Positions 9,165 to 17,664 are shown, counted from the first letter of the stretch. The stretch is DNA of 64,000 bases from Erythrobacter sp. HL-111 (GCF_900105095.1 NZ_LT629743.1:1178001-1242000), one strand, 5' to 3'. A program made the numbers and translations. The notes: generated by a model not told the origin, from the letters alone.

Positions 9165-10080
9165 CGGCTCGCTCGAAGCCTATGCCGGGCCTGCGGGCGA
9201 TGCGGCACAGTGGGACTTGCGGGTCGCCGCCGCGCGCGGGGAGAAAACCCCGATTGCGCCGATGGGCTGGGTCCGGGTCATGCTGCGCGCCTCGGCGCTT
9301 CTCGGGCTGATGCTGGTGTTCGTCCCGCTCCACTACGCCTTCCGCCTGTTCGCCTACGGCTCGCCCTTCCCCATGCTGTTCCTGCGCTACGCCGCGCGGG
9401 TTTCGGGCGCGCGGGTCGAGGTGATCGGCACGCATCTGAAACGCGACGTGTTCTATGTCGCAAACCACGTGTCCTGGGTCGACATCCTCGCCCTGGCCGG
9501 GGCTTCGGGCACGGCCTTCGTCGCCAAGGCGGAGCTGGCGCAGGCTCCGCTGGTGGGCTGGCTCGCCTCGCTCAATCGCACCGTTTTCGTGAAGCGCGAA
9601 CACCGCCTGGGCGTCGCCGAACAGATCAACGCGCTCAAGGAAGCGCTCGCCGACAACTGGTCGGTCACGGTCTTCCCCGAAGGCACGACGACCGACGGGC
9701 AATCGCTCCTCCCCTTCAAGACGAGCATGCTGTCCGTGCTCGAACCCCCGCCGCCGGGCGTGCTGGTCCAGCCGGTGCTGCTGGATTACGGCCCGGTCGC
9801 CGAATGGATCGGCTGGATCGGCGAGGAAAGCGGGCTCAACAACGCGAAACGGGTGCTGGCACGCAGGGGCAGCTTCCCGCTGCGGATCCAGTTCCTCGAA
9901 CCCTTCAGCCCGGAAGATTTCCGCGGGCGCAAGGCGATCAGCGTGGAGGCCCGCCGCCGGATCGAGGAAGCGCTCGAAGAAGCGCTGGGCAAGCCGCTGC
10001 GCGATTTCGCGCACGATGTGCCGCCGGTGCGCTACGAGGGGCGCAGGGCGGGCGAATCCGCCCCCGAAACGCTGCAATAA
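9157..10080 (+). CDS. plsC: 1-acyl-sn-glycerol-3-phosphate acyltransferase (PlsC family)
   Basis: A membrane-associated acyltransferase that converts lysophosphatidate to phosphatidate in phospholipid synthesis. One hydrophobic anchor lies at about residues 47-69, followed by the catalytic HX4D motif in NHVSWVD and the substrate motif FPEGTTTDG. At 307 residues it is somewhat longer than minimal PlsC because of a C-terminal extension. The ATG at 9157 overlaps the fur stop by 8 bp, so translation is probably coupled. The usual downstream gene in this group, miaB, is not here but 6 kb away on the other strand. Confidence 0.92.
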   Translation: MTDGSLEAYAGPAGDAAQWDLRVAAARGEKTPIAPMGWVRVMLRASALLGLMLVFVPLHYAFRLFAYGSPFPMLFLRYAARVSGARVEVIGTHLKRDVFYVANHVSWVDILALAGASGTAFVAKAELAQAPLVGWLASLNRTVFVKREHRLGVAEQINALKEALADNWSVTVFPEGTTTDGQSLLPFKTSMLSVLEPPPPGVLVQPVLLDYGPVAEWIGWIGEESGLNNAKRVLARRGSFPLRIQFLEPFSPEDFRGRKAISVEARRRIEEALEEALGKPLRDFAHDVPPVRYEGRRAGESAPETLQ

Positions 10081-10101
10081 CGCGGCGCGGCGCGCGGGCG
10101 G

Positions 10102-10986
10102 TCAGAGCCCGGCGCGCACCAGCCAGTCGTGGAACAGCCGCACCGGGCGCAGCTCGAGCGCGTTGGGCTTGCACACGAACCAGTAGGAATAGGGGCTCTG
10201 CACCTCGACGCCGGGCAGGTTGGTCAAGCGGTTGTCCGCCGCGCGGCGCAGGTGATCGTCGTGCATTATCGCGATGCCGAGGCCCTGTGCCGCCGCCTCG
10301 AGCATCAGCTGGCCCGAATCGTAATGGTCGATCGCGGCGGGCTCCATCTCCTCGAGGTCGTTCGCCTTCTTCCACGCGACGAAGCTCTCGGGCAGTTCGT
10401 TGTGGATGAGGAAGGTCTGGCGCGACAGCGCCTCGGGCGTGACCTGCTCGCCGATCGCCGCGGCCACGTCCTTCGAACAGATCGCATGGACGAGATTGTG
10501 GTCGAGCCGCACCGCGTGCAGCCCGCTCGCCGGTCCGCGCGACAGGATGATCGCCGCATCGAGCGTGTCGCCCACCCGATCCTCGAGGTGCGGCGCGGTG
10601 TCGATGTCGATATGCAGCAGCGGGTGGCGCTTCCTCAGCTCGCCCAGCCGCGGGAACAGGCGCTGGCTCCCGAACATCGGCAGCACGCCCAGGCGCAGGC
10701 GCAGCAGCGAGACATTGTCGGACTGGCTTTCCACCGCCCGCGCGAGCGCTTCGAGATGGGGATTGACCGCCTCGTAGAAGGCCTGCCCCTCGTCGGTCAG
10801 CTGCATCGACTGGCGCGCGCGGGTGAAGAGTTTCTTGCCGACGAATTCCTCGAGATTGGTGATCCGGCGCGACAGGGCGGAGGGGCTGAGACCGATTTCC
10901 TCGGCCGCGGCGCGGGCGGAACCGAGACGCACGGTGCGCATGAAAGCTTCGAGCGCCCGGAGGGGAGGCAGACGACGTGACGGCAT
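10102..10986 (-). CDS. LysR-family transcriptional regulator (GcvA-like)
   Basis: A 294-residue LTTR. The N-terminal winged helix-turn-helix starts RRLPPLRALEAFMRTVRLGS and includes SARAAAEEIGLSPSALSRRI; the rest is a periplasmic-binding-protein-like effector domain. The opening PPLRALEAF is typical of the GcvA/AmpR-like branch. It lies on the minus strand, convergent with plsC and downstream of corC, with no divergent target gene next to it, so its regulon cannot be guessed. It sits where miaB would be expected in the usual gene order. Confidence 0.9.
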   Translation of the reverse strand: MPSRRLPPLRALEAFMRTVRLGSARAAAEEIGLSPSALSRRITNLEEFVGKKLFTRARQSMQLTDEGQAFYEAVNPHLEALARAVESQSDNVSLLRLRLGVLPMFGSQRLFPRLGELRKRHPLLHIDIDTAPHLEDRVGDTLDAAIILSRGPASGLHAVRLDHNLVHAICSKDVAAAIGEQVTPEALSRQTFLIHNELPESFVAWKKANDLEEMEPAAIDHYDSGQLMLEAAAQGLGIAIMHDDHLRRAADNRLTNLPGVEVQSPYSYWFVCKPNALELRPVRLFHDWLVRAGL

Positions 10987-11079
10987 GGACGAACTCCTTG
11001 GTGGGTGGAGTTACGCTCGTCCAGAGAAATGGATGCAAAAAATCGAAGCAAGCAACATTTTTTTCGCGCTCACGTGCGA

Positions 11080-12042
11080 TTACTGCAAGTGATTCTCACT
11101 TTGGAGGGATTCCGCCTCGCGCAGGTGCGGCGCATGGAGGCGCAGGCGCTTGACGTGCGTCTCGTCGCCCTCGGTCACCTCAATGCGCCATCCGCTGGAA
11201 TGTTCCAGCACCGCGCCGACCGGCGGAACCGCCTCGCCCAGCACGAAGGCGAGCCCGCCCAGCGTATCGACTGCTTCCTCGACCTCCGCGAGGCGCGGAT
11301 CGACGAGCTCGGCGACATCGTCGAGCTCGGCGCGTGCGTCGCAATCCCACATCCCCTCGCCGATCGGCACGATCAGCGCCTCGGGCGTCTCGTCGTGCTC
11401 GTCCTCGATCTCGCCGACGATTTCCTCGACGAGGTCCTCGATCGTGATGAGCCCGTCGGTCCCCGAAAACTCGTCCAACACGATCGCGAGGTGCACCCGG
11501 CGCGCGCGCATGTCGGCGAGCACGTCCAGTGCCCCCCGCGTCTGCGGCACGTAGAGCGGCTGGCGCATCAGCACGGTCCAGTCGCGCGGCGGCGTCTTCC
11601 CGCTCGCAAGATAGGTGAAAACGTCCTTGACGTGGATCATGCCGATCACGTCGTCGAGCGTGCCGCGATAGACCGGCAGGCGCGAATGGCCGTGTTCGGA
11701 AAAGGCCGCGACCAGTTCGTCCCAGCTTATTCCCGCCTCGACCGCGATGATCTCGCCGCGCGGGACGGCGACATCGTCGGCGTCGTTGTCGGAAAAGTGG
11801 AGGAGGTTGCGCAGCATCTGCCGCTCGACCGGGGAAAGGTCGCCGTTCCCGCTGCGGGAGCTTTCGGGACGCTCCTCGTCCTCGTTCTCGTCCTCGTGCT
11901 CGTCGATCGCCTCTTCGAGCTGCGCGCGCAGGGAACGGTCGCCTTCGCCGAGTCTGAGGGCTTTCCGGATGGCAGGCCCCAGATTGGACCAGAGCCCGCC
12001 GGTACTCTCCGCGTCTCCGGAGGGGGATGGGGAATCGGGCAT
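11080..12042 (-). CDS. corC: CBS-domain protein of the CorC/HlyC (hemolysin-like) family
   Basis: A soluble 320-residue protein with an acidic N-terminus (EEAIDEHEDENEDEE), a CBS pair in the centre (VPRGEIIAVEAGISWDEL, then HSRLPVYRGTLDDVIGMIHV and GTDGLITIEDLVEEIVGEI), and a C-terminal CorC/HlyC transporter-associated domain. Related proteins are linked to Mg/Co efflux or membrane stress; no membrane segment is present here. Start at 12042 (MPDSPSPSGD), just after the ybeY stop at 12053, with AAGGG upstream. An in-frame extension to 12177 overlaps ybeY and is unlikely. The ybeY-corC pairing is widespread. Confidence 0.9.
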   Translation of the reverse strand: MPDSPSPSGDAESTGGLWSNLGPAIRKALRLGEGDRSLRAQLEEAIDEHEDENEDEERPESSRSGNGDLSPVERQMLRNLLHFSDNDADDVAVPRGEIIAVEAGISWDELVAAFSEHGHSRLPVYRGTLDDVIGMIHVKDVFTYLASGKTPPRDWTVLMRQPLYVPQTRGALDVLADMRARRVHLAIVLDEFSGTDGLITIEDLVEEIVGEIEDEHDETPEALIVPIGEGMWDCDARAELDDVAELVDPRLAEVEEAVDTLGGLAFVLGEAVPPVGAVLEHSSGWRIEVTEGDETHVKRLRLHAPHLREAESLQSENHLQ

Positions 12043-12052
12043 GGCCCTTGCT

Positions 12053-12550
12053 TTAGACTCCTGTCGTGTCGCGGTCCCCATATGGGTCCGGGATGCCCAT
12101 TTTTGCAAGGGCCGCGATCTCCAACCGCTCCATCGCCTCGGCCTCGGCATCGCTGGCGACGTGATCGTGGCCGGCAAGGTGGAGCAGGCCGTGGACGAGG
12201 AGATGCGCCGCGTGATCCTCTAGGGCGACGCCCTTCTCCGCCGCCTCGCGCGCGCAGGTCCCGTGCGCGAGCGCGATGTCGCCGAGCATCACCGGCGGGC
12301 CTTGGGGGGCGAGCGCGAGCAGCTCGCCGCGTTCGAGCATGGGAAAGGACAGCACGTTGGTGGGCTTGTCCCGGTCGCGCCATTCCCGATTGAGCGCATG
12401 GACCTCCTCGTCGCAGGTGAACAGGACGCTCACCGCAAGGCGCGCATTGGCAAGCTCGGGCGCGACCTCTCCCGCCGCCTCCGCCGCGCGCGCGGCAAGC
12501 GCCTCCCATCGCCCTGAGGGCCAGTCTTCGAGGTCGATGTCGAGTTCCAC
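12053..12550 (-). CDS. ybeY: endoribonuclease YbeY (rRNA maturation factor)
   Basis: A metal-dependent RNase for 16S rRNA 3'-end processing and ribosome quality control. It carries the signature HGLLHLAGHDH, whose three His bind zinc, and the substrate-groove motif KPTNVLSFP. Start chosen as GTG 12550 (VVELDIDLEDWPSGRW), which gives a 165-residue protein of normal YbeY length; the frame stays open to 12685 but that part is low-complexity Pro/Ala/Arg and resembles an intergenic repeat. Its usual upstream partner phoH is 2.5 kb away, separated by the accessory patch. Confidence 0.88.
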   Translation of the reverse strand: MELDIDLEDWPSGRWEALAARAAEAAGEVAPELANARLAVSVLFTCDEEVHALNREWRDRDKPTNVLSFPMLERGELLALAPQGPPVMLGDIALAHGTCAREAAEKGVALEDHAAHLLVHGLLHLAGHDHVASDAEAEAMERLEIAALAKMGIPDPYGDRDTTGV

Positions 12551-12935
12551 GACCCCGCCCCTAGCGCGGAACCGGAGAATGGGAAACGGGCCTGCGCCTG
12601 CCCGGGCAACGGCGGCTTTTGGAGCGGCGGCTGGCGAGGGCCTTCGGCTGGGGTTGGGTGGTGAACTGCCGTCTGATTGAACCAAAATGACCGCTAGCGG
12701 CTAGAGGTGATATTGGGAGGCTCTTGGATTCGACATGCATCACTGAACTCTATCTCCAATCGGCTTTCCAGAGCTTGTATTCGGTGTCGTCAGTAACCAT
12801 CTCTGTATCAGCTACCAGTCGCAATCGACGGTCCTGAAGGTCGGTAATACGGCCCTCTCTTCTTTCCTTTTCGCCTCTTAGCCCGCGCACAAGCGGTCGA
12901 TGATGAACGCCCGCGCGAAACGGAAGGAAATTCCG
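12551..12935. other. non-coding junction between ybeY and the accessory patch, with a possible gene remnant
   Basis: About 385 bp without a confident gene. The ybeY-proximal part is Pro/Ala/Arg-coding in several frames. From about 12690 base composition becomes visibly more AT-rich. On the minus strand 12750-12860 reads as a protein-like tail (ITDLQDRRLRLVADTEMV, ending in KLWKADWR and a stop) without a good start codon, which could be the remnant of a lost gene. CCGCTAGCGG (12691-12700) is a perfect 10-bp palindrome near the junction. Confidence 0.4.
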
Positions 12936-13178
12936 ATGACAAACTATGGTAAGATCAAGAGCTACGACAGCGGCAATGGTCGCGGTTCGATCACGCCCGA
13001 AAAGGGTGGAGAGGCCCTCGATTTCGTGAAGGCGGATCTCCAGCAGCAGGCCCAGGAACCCAAGGCCGGCCAGCGCTATGGTTACGACACCAGGCAGGTG
13101 GACGGCGGGAAACACCAGGCCATCAACCTCCAGCAGGAGCAGGGGCAGCGCGAGCAGGCCATGCAGCAGCAGGGTTGA
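12936..13178 (+). CDS. cold-shock-domain-like small protein
   Basis: An 80-residue protein whose first 60 residues resemble a divergent cold-shock domain: GKIKSYDSGNGRGSITPEKG and ALDFVKADLQ match the strand 1-3 pattern G-x-I-K-x-[YF]-...-G-F/S-I-x-P-x-x-G-G, and QRYGYDTRQVDGGKHQAINL the later strands. The aromatic RNP1 residues (KGFGFI) are changed to GRGSI, so nucleic-acid binding may be weakened. The tail is Gln-rich (QQEQGQREQAMQQQG). Start ATG 12936 has GGAAGGA 6-12 bases upstream. Followed by a strong terminator. Confidence 0.75.
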   Translation: MTNYGKIKSYDSGNGRGSITPEKGGEALDFVKADLQQQAQEPKAGQRYGYDTRQVDGGKHQAINLQQEQGQREQAMQQQG

Positions 13179-13188
13179 ACCTGAATTC

Positions 13189-13227
13189 GGGCCGGACACC
13201 GGTGAACGGTGGCCGGCCCTCTTTTTT
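13189..13227 (+). terminator. rho-independent terminator after the cold-shock-like gene
   Basis: GGGCCGG and CACCG pair with CGGTG and CCGGCCC around a short GTGAA loop, followed by CTTTTTT. It has a strong stem and T-tract and separates the cold-shock-like gene from the next plus-strand gene. Confidence 0.85.
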
Positions 13228-13262
13228 GCATTCCCTGTCCCTTCGCTTGCGGGAGAATAATC

Positions 13263-13691
13263 ATGGACCTGAACGAGCTGCTTCACGCACATCAGGTGGA
13301 GGTCATGAAGGCGAGCGCGTCGGGCGATGAGAAAAGCCGCCGGGTCCATTTCCAGAAGGTCGCGATGTATGCCGAATGCATCAGCGATCTGAGAGCAATG
13401 CTCGGAAAGGACCGCGGCGCATCGAAGATCAATCAGAACGCGACTTTGGTTTACGGCTCTTACGCCGGGGAACAGGCCTTGTTCGCCGCGGGAACGACGG
13501 ATCTTGCCAAGTGGGAGGATGAAGGCGGCTCTCTAAACGTGGGCGGCGCTTCCCTGCCAGCCGGGATCACCGTGAGGATCGTCAGGGAATATCACGTAGG
13601 CCAATATGTCTACCAAGACCTCAGGCTCGCCGTGGCGGAATTCGAACGACAAGAGGGCCGATCGCCGCTCGTCAACAAGGCGGATGAATAA
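13263..13691 (+). CDS. hypothetical protein
   Basis: A 142-residue soluble protein with no recognised domain. Residues 1-45 are predicted helical and amphipathic (MDLNELLHAHQVEVMKA, then RRVHFQKVAMYAECISDLRA), and the middle part is mixed. No signal peptide or membrane segment. Start ATG 13263 has GGGAGA about 6 bases upstream. It lies in the lower-GC accessory patch between ybeY and phoH, and its codon use includes more A/T-ending codons than the surrounding housekeeping genes. Confidence 0.7.
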   Translation: MDLNELLHAHQVEVMKASASGDEKSRRVHFQKVAMYAECISDLRAMLGKDRGASKINQNATLVYGSYAGEQALFAAGTTDLAKWEDEGGSLNVGGASLPAGITVRIVREYHVGQYVYQDLRLAVAEFERQEGRSPLVNKADE

Positions 13692-13747
13692 AAGAGCCAG
13701 CTTCGTGCGGCGCTCCGGGCTGCCCCTGCTGCGCCTGCACGGGGCGA

Positions 13748-13984
13748 TCAATCGATGGACCTGCCCGAACGAAAGTGCAGCGCTGCCAGATAAAATCCAT
13801 CTCGCTCTATCGAGTCGATGATTTGGGCAGGTTCGACCCCGAACCTCGAGCGCCCGCCTATGACGACCTCTGTCAGACCATCGGCTTTCCAGGCAGAGTT
13901 TGCTTTCGGCAATCTCGTTCCAGTTATGTCATCGGTGATAGCAGCGGCAGAGCCATCGCGTTCATGAAATCGGTAGTATGGCAT
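13748..13984 (-). CDS. small hypothetical protein (DUF6894-like N-terminus)
   Basis: A 78-residue protein starting MPYYRFHERDGSAAAITDD, similar in pattern to the MPRYYFHxRDG opening of small alphaproteobacterial DUF6894 proteins, whose function is unknown. Start at 13984 is preferred over the longer frame because GAGAGGT lies 6 bases upstream of this ATG. Convergent with the preceding hypothetical gene. The DUF6894 link is a tentative pattern match. Confidence 0.6.
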   Translation of the reverse strand: MPYYRFHERDGSAAAITDDITGTRLPKANSAWKADGLTEVVIGGRSRFGVEPAQIIDSIERDGFYLAALHFRSGRSID

Positions 13985-14310
13985 TTCGTAACCTCTCAAT
14001 ATCCACAATCTAGGCATTAAATTCAATTTTACCATGCGTCGGCGGTTCTTGTTGGACCGTCATGGAACGGATCGCGGGACTTCTGATCGGAAGATCTGAG
14101 CGCTTCTCCCAGCCTCAGCTTGCTCGCTACACAATTCCTCCTTGGCCGGAGTGCTTTTGCAATCAGTCTCCCGCAATCGAACAGAGCCTGTAACGGCCCA
14201 CCTTTCCTGCCGTGCAGGCGATTATCACGCGAGCTTATCGTCCAGGGTGAAGCCGAAGCGCCCGAAGGGCAGGACCTCGTAATTATCGGCAGGTTTGAAG
14301 AGGAACTACG
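13985..14310. other. intergenic stretch inside the accessory patch
   Basis: About 326 bp, AT-richer than the surroundings, holding the divergent promoters expected for the minus-strand small gene and the plus-strand lipoprotein gene. A plus-strand frame at 14120-14314 is open but has no ribosome binding site or protein-like composition. No repeat or RNA gene recognised. Confidence 0.4.
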
Positions 14311-14673
14311 ATGAAAACGACAATCTGGGCATCTCTCGCGCTGATAAGTGGGTGTGCATCTATTGACACCCCGCAGATCGAAGACGCGGTGACGCTTTAC
14401 CGCAACTCTCCCTACTCAAGCTTCCTTCGAGTCCATTGGGCGACCTTCGATGCGGTCGACGGGATCGATTACAATCGCGGAAATTGCGAGATGGCGGCCC
14501 GAGTTCTCAATGCGAATCTTGCCGCCTCTTCAGAGGCGAAGAGCAGGCAGGCATCGCCCGATCTGGGATTCTGGTGCGAGGATGGAGTTTTCGACCAGAC
14601 TGGTAATGCTCCATTGAGTTTCGAAGCCGAATTTCCATCAGCCACAACCAGCTCGATGCGCTTCACGGACTGA
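14311..14673 (+). CDS. small predicted lipoprotein
   Basis: A 120-residue protein with a short lipoprotein signal: MKTTIWASLALISGCAS has a lipobox I-S-G-C with the acceptor Cys at residue 15. The mature part has three further Cys and no recognised domain. Start ATG 14311 is preceded by GAGGAAC at the right spacing. Last protein gene of the accessory patch before phoH. It is probably anchored to a membrane on the periplasmic side; its function is unknown. Confidence 0.65.
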   Translation: MKTTIWASLALISGCASIDTPQIEDAVTLYRNSPYSSFLRVHWATFDAVDGIDYNRGNCEMAARVLNANLAASSEAKSRQASPDLGFWCEDGVFDQTGNAPLSFEAEFPSATTSSMRFTD

Positions 14674-15080
14674 ATACGGTCCGAAAGGACGTGGTCGATC
14701 GCTCGGAGCCGCAAACCAGCTCTTCAAGAACGAACTTCCGCTTCGGGGTCGCAAGCCGACAGTCCGCTTTCGGGCGAGCACACGGGAAAACCCGCCCCCG
14801 GCCCATCGTCCGAACAAGCCGCACCAAGCAGCTTCCGCCCGTTTCCTACCGCCCCCTGGCGCGCTAGGTCGGGCGTCGGCTCTTTCGCAAGGTTCAGTCG
14901 CGGCCGCGATGCCGCATAGGCGCTTTTCCCGCGTACACCCCTGTCCGTCGGCACGGCGTGACGCGGAGGAAGTCCGTGATCACGAATGGAAAAACGGGAA
15001 TGCGCAAAGTTGACAGGGTGTCAACTTCGTCACCTTTTTTCACAACATGGCAGGCGGCGTTTCGCTGGGGCGACGGCTGG
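14674..15080. other. intergenic stretch between the lipoprotein gene and phoH
   Basis: 407 bp with no supportable gene. It holds GC-rich sequence with several short inverted repeats near 14750-14840 and the perfect 9-bp palindrome at 15007-15027, then a T6 run at 15035-15040, close to the convergent end of phoH. Confidence 0.4.
15007..15027. promoter_or_regulatory. perfect inverted repeat, operator- or terminator-like
   Basis: AAGTTGACA-GGG-TGTCAACTT is a perfect 9-bp dyad with a 3-bp spacer, followed 6 bp later by CCTTTTTT on the plus strand. The symmetry and spacing suit a dimeric repressor site; the offset T-run also allows a transcription terminator for plus-strand transcripts leaving the accessory patch. 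No promoter with a good -10 was found next to it, so its role is open. Confidence 0.55.
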
Positions 15081-16112
15081 TCAGGCCCCCTCGCCCTCAT
15101 AGGCCTCGACGATCCGGCCCACGATCGGGTGGCGCACCACGTCGGCGGCGGTGAAGCGGATCGTGCCGAAGCCGTCCACTCCCTCGAGCCGCCCGACCGC
15201 ATCGTTCAGCCCGCTCATGTTCGGGCCGCCCGGAATGTCGACCTGGCGCGGGTCGCCGCAGACCACCATCCGGCTGTTCATGCCGAAGCGGGTGAGGAAC
15301 ATCTTCATCTGTTCGCGCGTGGTGTTCTGCGCCTCGTCGAGGATGACGAAGGCATCGGCCAGCGTGCGCCCGCGCATGAAGGCGATCGGCGCGATCTCGA
15401 TCTCTCCGCTCGCGATGCGGCGCTCGACCTGTTCGGGCGGCATGCAGTCGTAGAGCGCATCGTAGAGTGGGCGCAGGTAGGGATCGACCTTGTCCTTCAT
15501 GTCGCCGGGGAGGAAGCCTATCTTCTCCCCCGCCTCGACCGCGGGACGCGACAGGATCAGGCGCTGGACACTGCCGGTCATCAGCTGGCTGACGGCCTGC
15601 GCGACGGCGAGATAGGTCTTGCCCGTCCCCGCCGGGCCGAGCGCGAAGATGATATCGTCGCGCGCAAGGCTGCGCATGTAGGCGATCTGCGTGGCCGAGC
15701 GCGGCACGATCGTCTTGCGCCGCGTGCGGATCATGATCGGCGGCTCGTTCGTTTCGCCCGAGATGATGCCTTCGAGCGTCGGCTCGTTGGACATGGCGAT
15801 CAGCGATTCGATCGCGCCCGCGTCGAGATCCTGCCCCATGGCGAGCCGGTCGTACATGGTGGTGAGCGTGTCGCGGGCGCGGGCGACGGCGTCTTCGGGC
15901 CCTTCGATCATGATCTTGTCGCCGCGGGCGTGGATGAAGACGCCCAGCCGGTTCTCGACCTGCACGAGGTTGGCATCGAACTGACCGAACAGCGGGCCGA
16001 GCAGCGACTGGTTCTCGAAGGAGAGCTCCGCCTGCGCGCGTCTGGGATGGGCAGTGCGGGGAGGATCGGGCGAAATCGCCGGATCGGCTGCGCGGGATGG
16101 TCGTCGGCCCAT
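15081..16112 (-). CDS. phoH: PhoH-family P-loop ATPase
   Basis: A 343-residue cytoplasmic ATPase of the PhoH/YbeZ family, functionally tied to YbeY in rRNA processing. An N-terminal KH-like segment (residues 30-110) is followed by the helicase-like P-loop domain with Walker [10 protein letters not shown] and Walker [12 protein letters not shown]. The ATG at 16112 has AAGGAG only about 3 bases upstream, a short spacing, but gives the usual length. It lies downstream of miaB on the same strand, 143 bp away. The expected downstream partner ybeY is displaced by the accessory patch. Confidence 0.93.
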   Translation of the reverse strand: MGRRPSRAADPAISPDPPRTAHPRRAQAELSFENQSLLGPLFGQFDANLVQVENRLGVFIHARGDKIMIEGPEDAVARARDTLTTMYDRLAMGQDLDAGAIESLIAMSNEPTLEGIISGETNEPPIMIRTRRKTIVPRSATQIAYMRSLARDDIIFALGPAGTGKTYLAVAQAVSQLMTGSVQRLILSRPAVEAGEKIGFLPGDMKDKVDPYLRPLYDALYDCMPPEQVERRIASGEIEIAPIAFMRGRTLADAFVILDEAQNTTREQMKMFLTRFGMNSRMVVCGDPRQVDIPGGPNMSGLNDAVGRLEGVDGFGTIRFTAADVVRHPIVGRIVEAYEGEGA

Positions 16113-16255
16113 ATGCTCCTTCGCGAATTTGGCCTTGCCTCGACTCGTCAAGGTAAGGTGCGCGGGGCGCAAAGCAAGCGGGCGGGTGTTTCGCGGCGGT
16201 GGAAAGTCACGCGCACGACATCGGGCCGCCGCGATCCCGTAACAGGCGAAAGGGG

Positions 16256-17599
16256 TCAGGCGAGCGCGGCCTGCCGCAGGACCCCGCGCATGGAATTCGG
16301 CCCCGCCTCGGCGAGTTCGACGCGCAGGACATCCCCGATTTCGGCCTCGCCCTCGAACCAGACGGACTGGAGCCAGGGCGACTTGCCGAGCCATTGGCCC
16401 GCGTGCTTGCCCCGCCGTTCGACGAGGACATCGCAGGTCCGCCCGACCGTGCCCCGATTGAAGGCGAGCTGATCGCGATTGAGGCGCGCCTGGAGCCGCT
16501 GGAGGCGATCGTCCATGACCTCGCGCGGGAGCTGGTCCGCCATGGTGGCGGCGGGCGTGCCGGGGCGCGGGGAATACTTGAAGCTGAAGGCGTGGGCGTA
16601 ACGAACCTCGTCCACCAGGGCGAGCGTCTCCTCGAACTCGGCCTCGCTCTCGCCGGGGAAGCCGACGATGAAATCGCCCGACAGCGCGATGTCGGGGCGC
16701 GCGGCGCGGAAACGTTCGAGGAGCTTGAGGTAGCTTTCGGCGGTGTGCTGGCGGTTCATCGCCTTGAGCACGCGGTCGCTCCCCGCCTGCACGGGCAGAT
16801 GCAGGTAGGGCATGAGCTTGTCGACCTCGCCATGCGCCGCGATGAGGTCGTCCTCCATATCGTTGGGATGGCTGGTGGTGTAGCGGATGCGCTCCAGCCC
16901 GTCGACTTGCGCGAGCGCGCGGATCAGGCCCGCAAGACCCACGGCGCGGCCCCTGCCGTCCTCGCCGCGCCACGCATTGACGTTCTGGCCGAGCAGGGTG
17001 ATCTCCTTCGCACCCGCTTCGACCAGCTTGCGCGCTTCCCCGACCAGATCGTCGAAGGGGCGAGAGATTTCCGCCCCGCGCGTATAGGGGACGACGCAAT
17101 AGGTGCAGAACTTGTCGCAGCCTTCCTGCACAGTGAGGAAGGCGGTCGGGCCGCGCTTGCGCCGTGCGGGGAGCGCATCGAACTTGGCGATGGCGGGCAT
17201 GTCGGTGTCGGTCGCGCGCTCGCCCTTTGTGGCCTTGTCGAGCATTTCGGGCAGGCGGTGATAGGCCTGCGGGCCGACCACCATGCTGACCGCCGGAGCG
17301 CGCGCCATGATCTCCTCGCCCTCGGCCTGCGCGACGCATCCGGCGACCGCGATCATGGGCTTCTTCCCCGCTTCCTCGCCCGCCTTCACCAGCCGGCCGA
17401 TATCGGAATAGACCTTCTCGGCGGCCTTTTCGCGGATGTGGCAGGTGTTGAGGACGACGAGATCGGCCTCTTCGCCCTCCCCCGCAGGCCGGATGCCGCG
17501 TGCGGCGAGCAACTCGCCCATGCGCTCGCCGTCATAGACGTTCATCTGGCAGCCGAAGCTCTTGACCCGGTAGGTCTGGGGGCGCGTTTGCGGTTTCAT
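16256..17599 (-). CDS. miaB: tRNA-2-methylthio-N6-dimethylallyladenosine synthase MiaB
   Basis: A radical-SAM methylthiotransferase adding the 2-methylthio group to i6A37 of tRNAs. Three parts are visible: an N-terminal UPF0004 domain with three cluster Cys (FGCQMN, NTCHIRE, VAGCVAQ), the radical SAM triad in [13 protein letters not shown] (CxxxCxxC), and a C-terminal TRAM domain. Start at 17599 ([20 protein letters not shown]) gives 447 residues, the family norm; the longer frame to 17641 is not needed. Transcribed towards phoH. Confidence 0.95.
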   Translation of the reverse strand: MKPQTRPQTYRVKSFGCQMNVYDGERMGELLAARGIRPAGEGEEADLVVLNTCHIREKAAEKVYSDIGRLVKAGEEAGKKPMIAVAGCVAQAEGEEIMARAPAVSMVVGPQAYHRLPEMLDKATKGERATDTDMPAIAKFDALPARRKRGPTAFLTVQEGCDKFCTYCVVPYTRGAEISRPFDDLVGEARKLVEAGAKEITLLGQNVNAWRGEDGRGRAVGLAGLIRALAQVDGLERIRYTTSHPNDMEDDLIAAHGEVDKLMPYLHLPVQAGSDRVLKAMNRQHTAESYLKLLERFRAARPDIALSGDFIVGFPGESEAEFEETLALVDEVRYAHAFSFKYSPRPGTPAATMADQLPREVMDDRLQRLQARLNRDQLAFNRGTVGRTCDVLVERRGKHAGQWLGKSPWLQSVWFEGEAEIGDVLRVELAEAGPNSMRGVLRQAALA

Positions 17600-17644
17600 G
17601 AAGGCGCGCCTGTAGCGGCAAGCGGGCCTCATGCCAACCACCGC

Positions 17645-17664
17645 GCTCCTGCGAAGGCGGGAGC
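17645..17664. repeat. REP-like short palindrome
   Basis: GCTCCTGC-GAAG-GCGGGAGC, an 8-bp inverted repeat with one wobble pair and a GAAG loop, in the 129-bp gap between miaB and the cyclophilin gene. This GC-rich, GAAG-looped form resembles dispersed intergenic palindromes common in sphingomonad genomes. Only one copy of this exact form was noticed here. Confidence 0.5.

Noticed and set aside
12750..13349. Minus-strand 199-codon frame opposite the cold-shock-like gene
   Set aside because: Most of it is antisense to a gene with a good ribosome binding site and terminator; only its C-terminal tail is noted as a possible remnant.
14120..14314. Plus-strand 64-codon frame upstream of the lipoprotein gene
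   Set aside because: No ribosome binding site and no recognisable composition or homology.
14680..14950. tRNA or small RNA gene in the gap before phoH
   Set aside because: Several short GC-rich inverted repeats occur but no cloverleaf, TTCRANY T-loop or CCA-type acceptor could be assembled.
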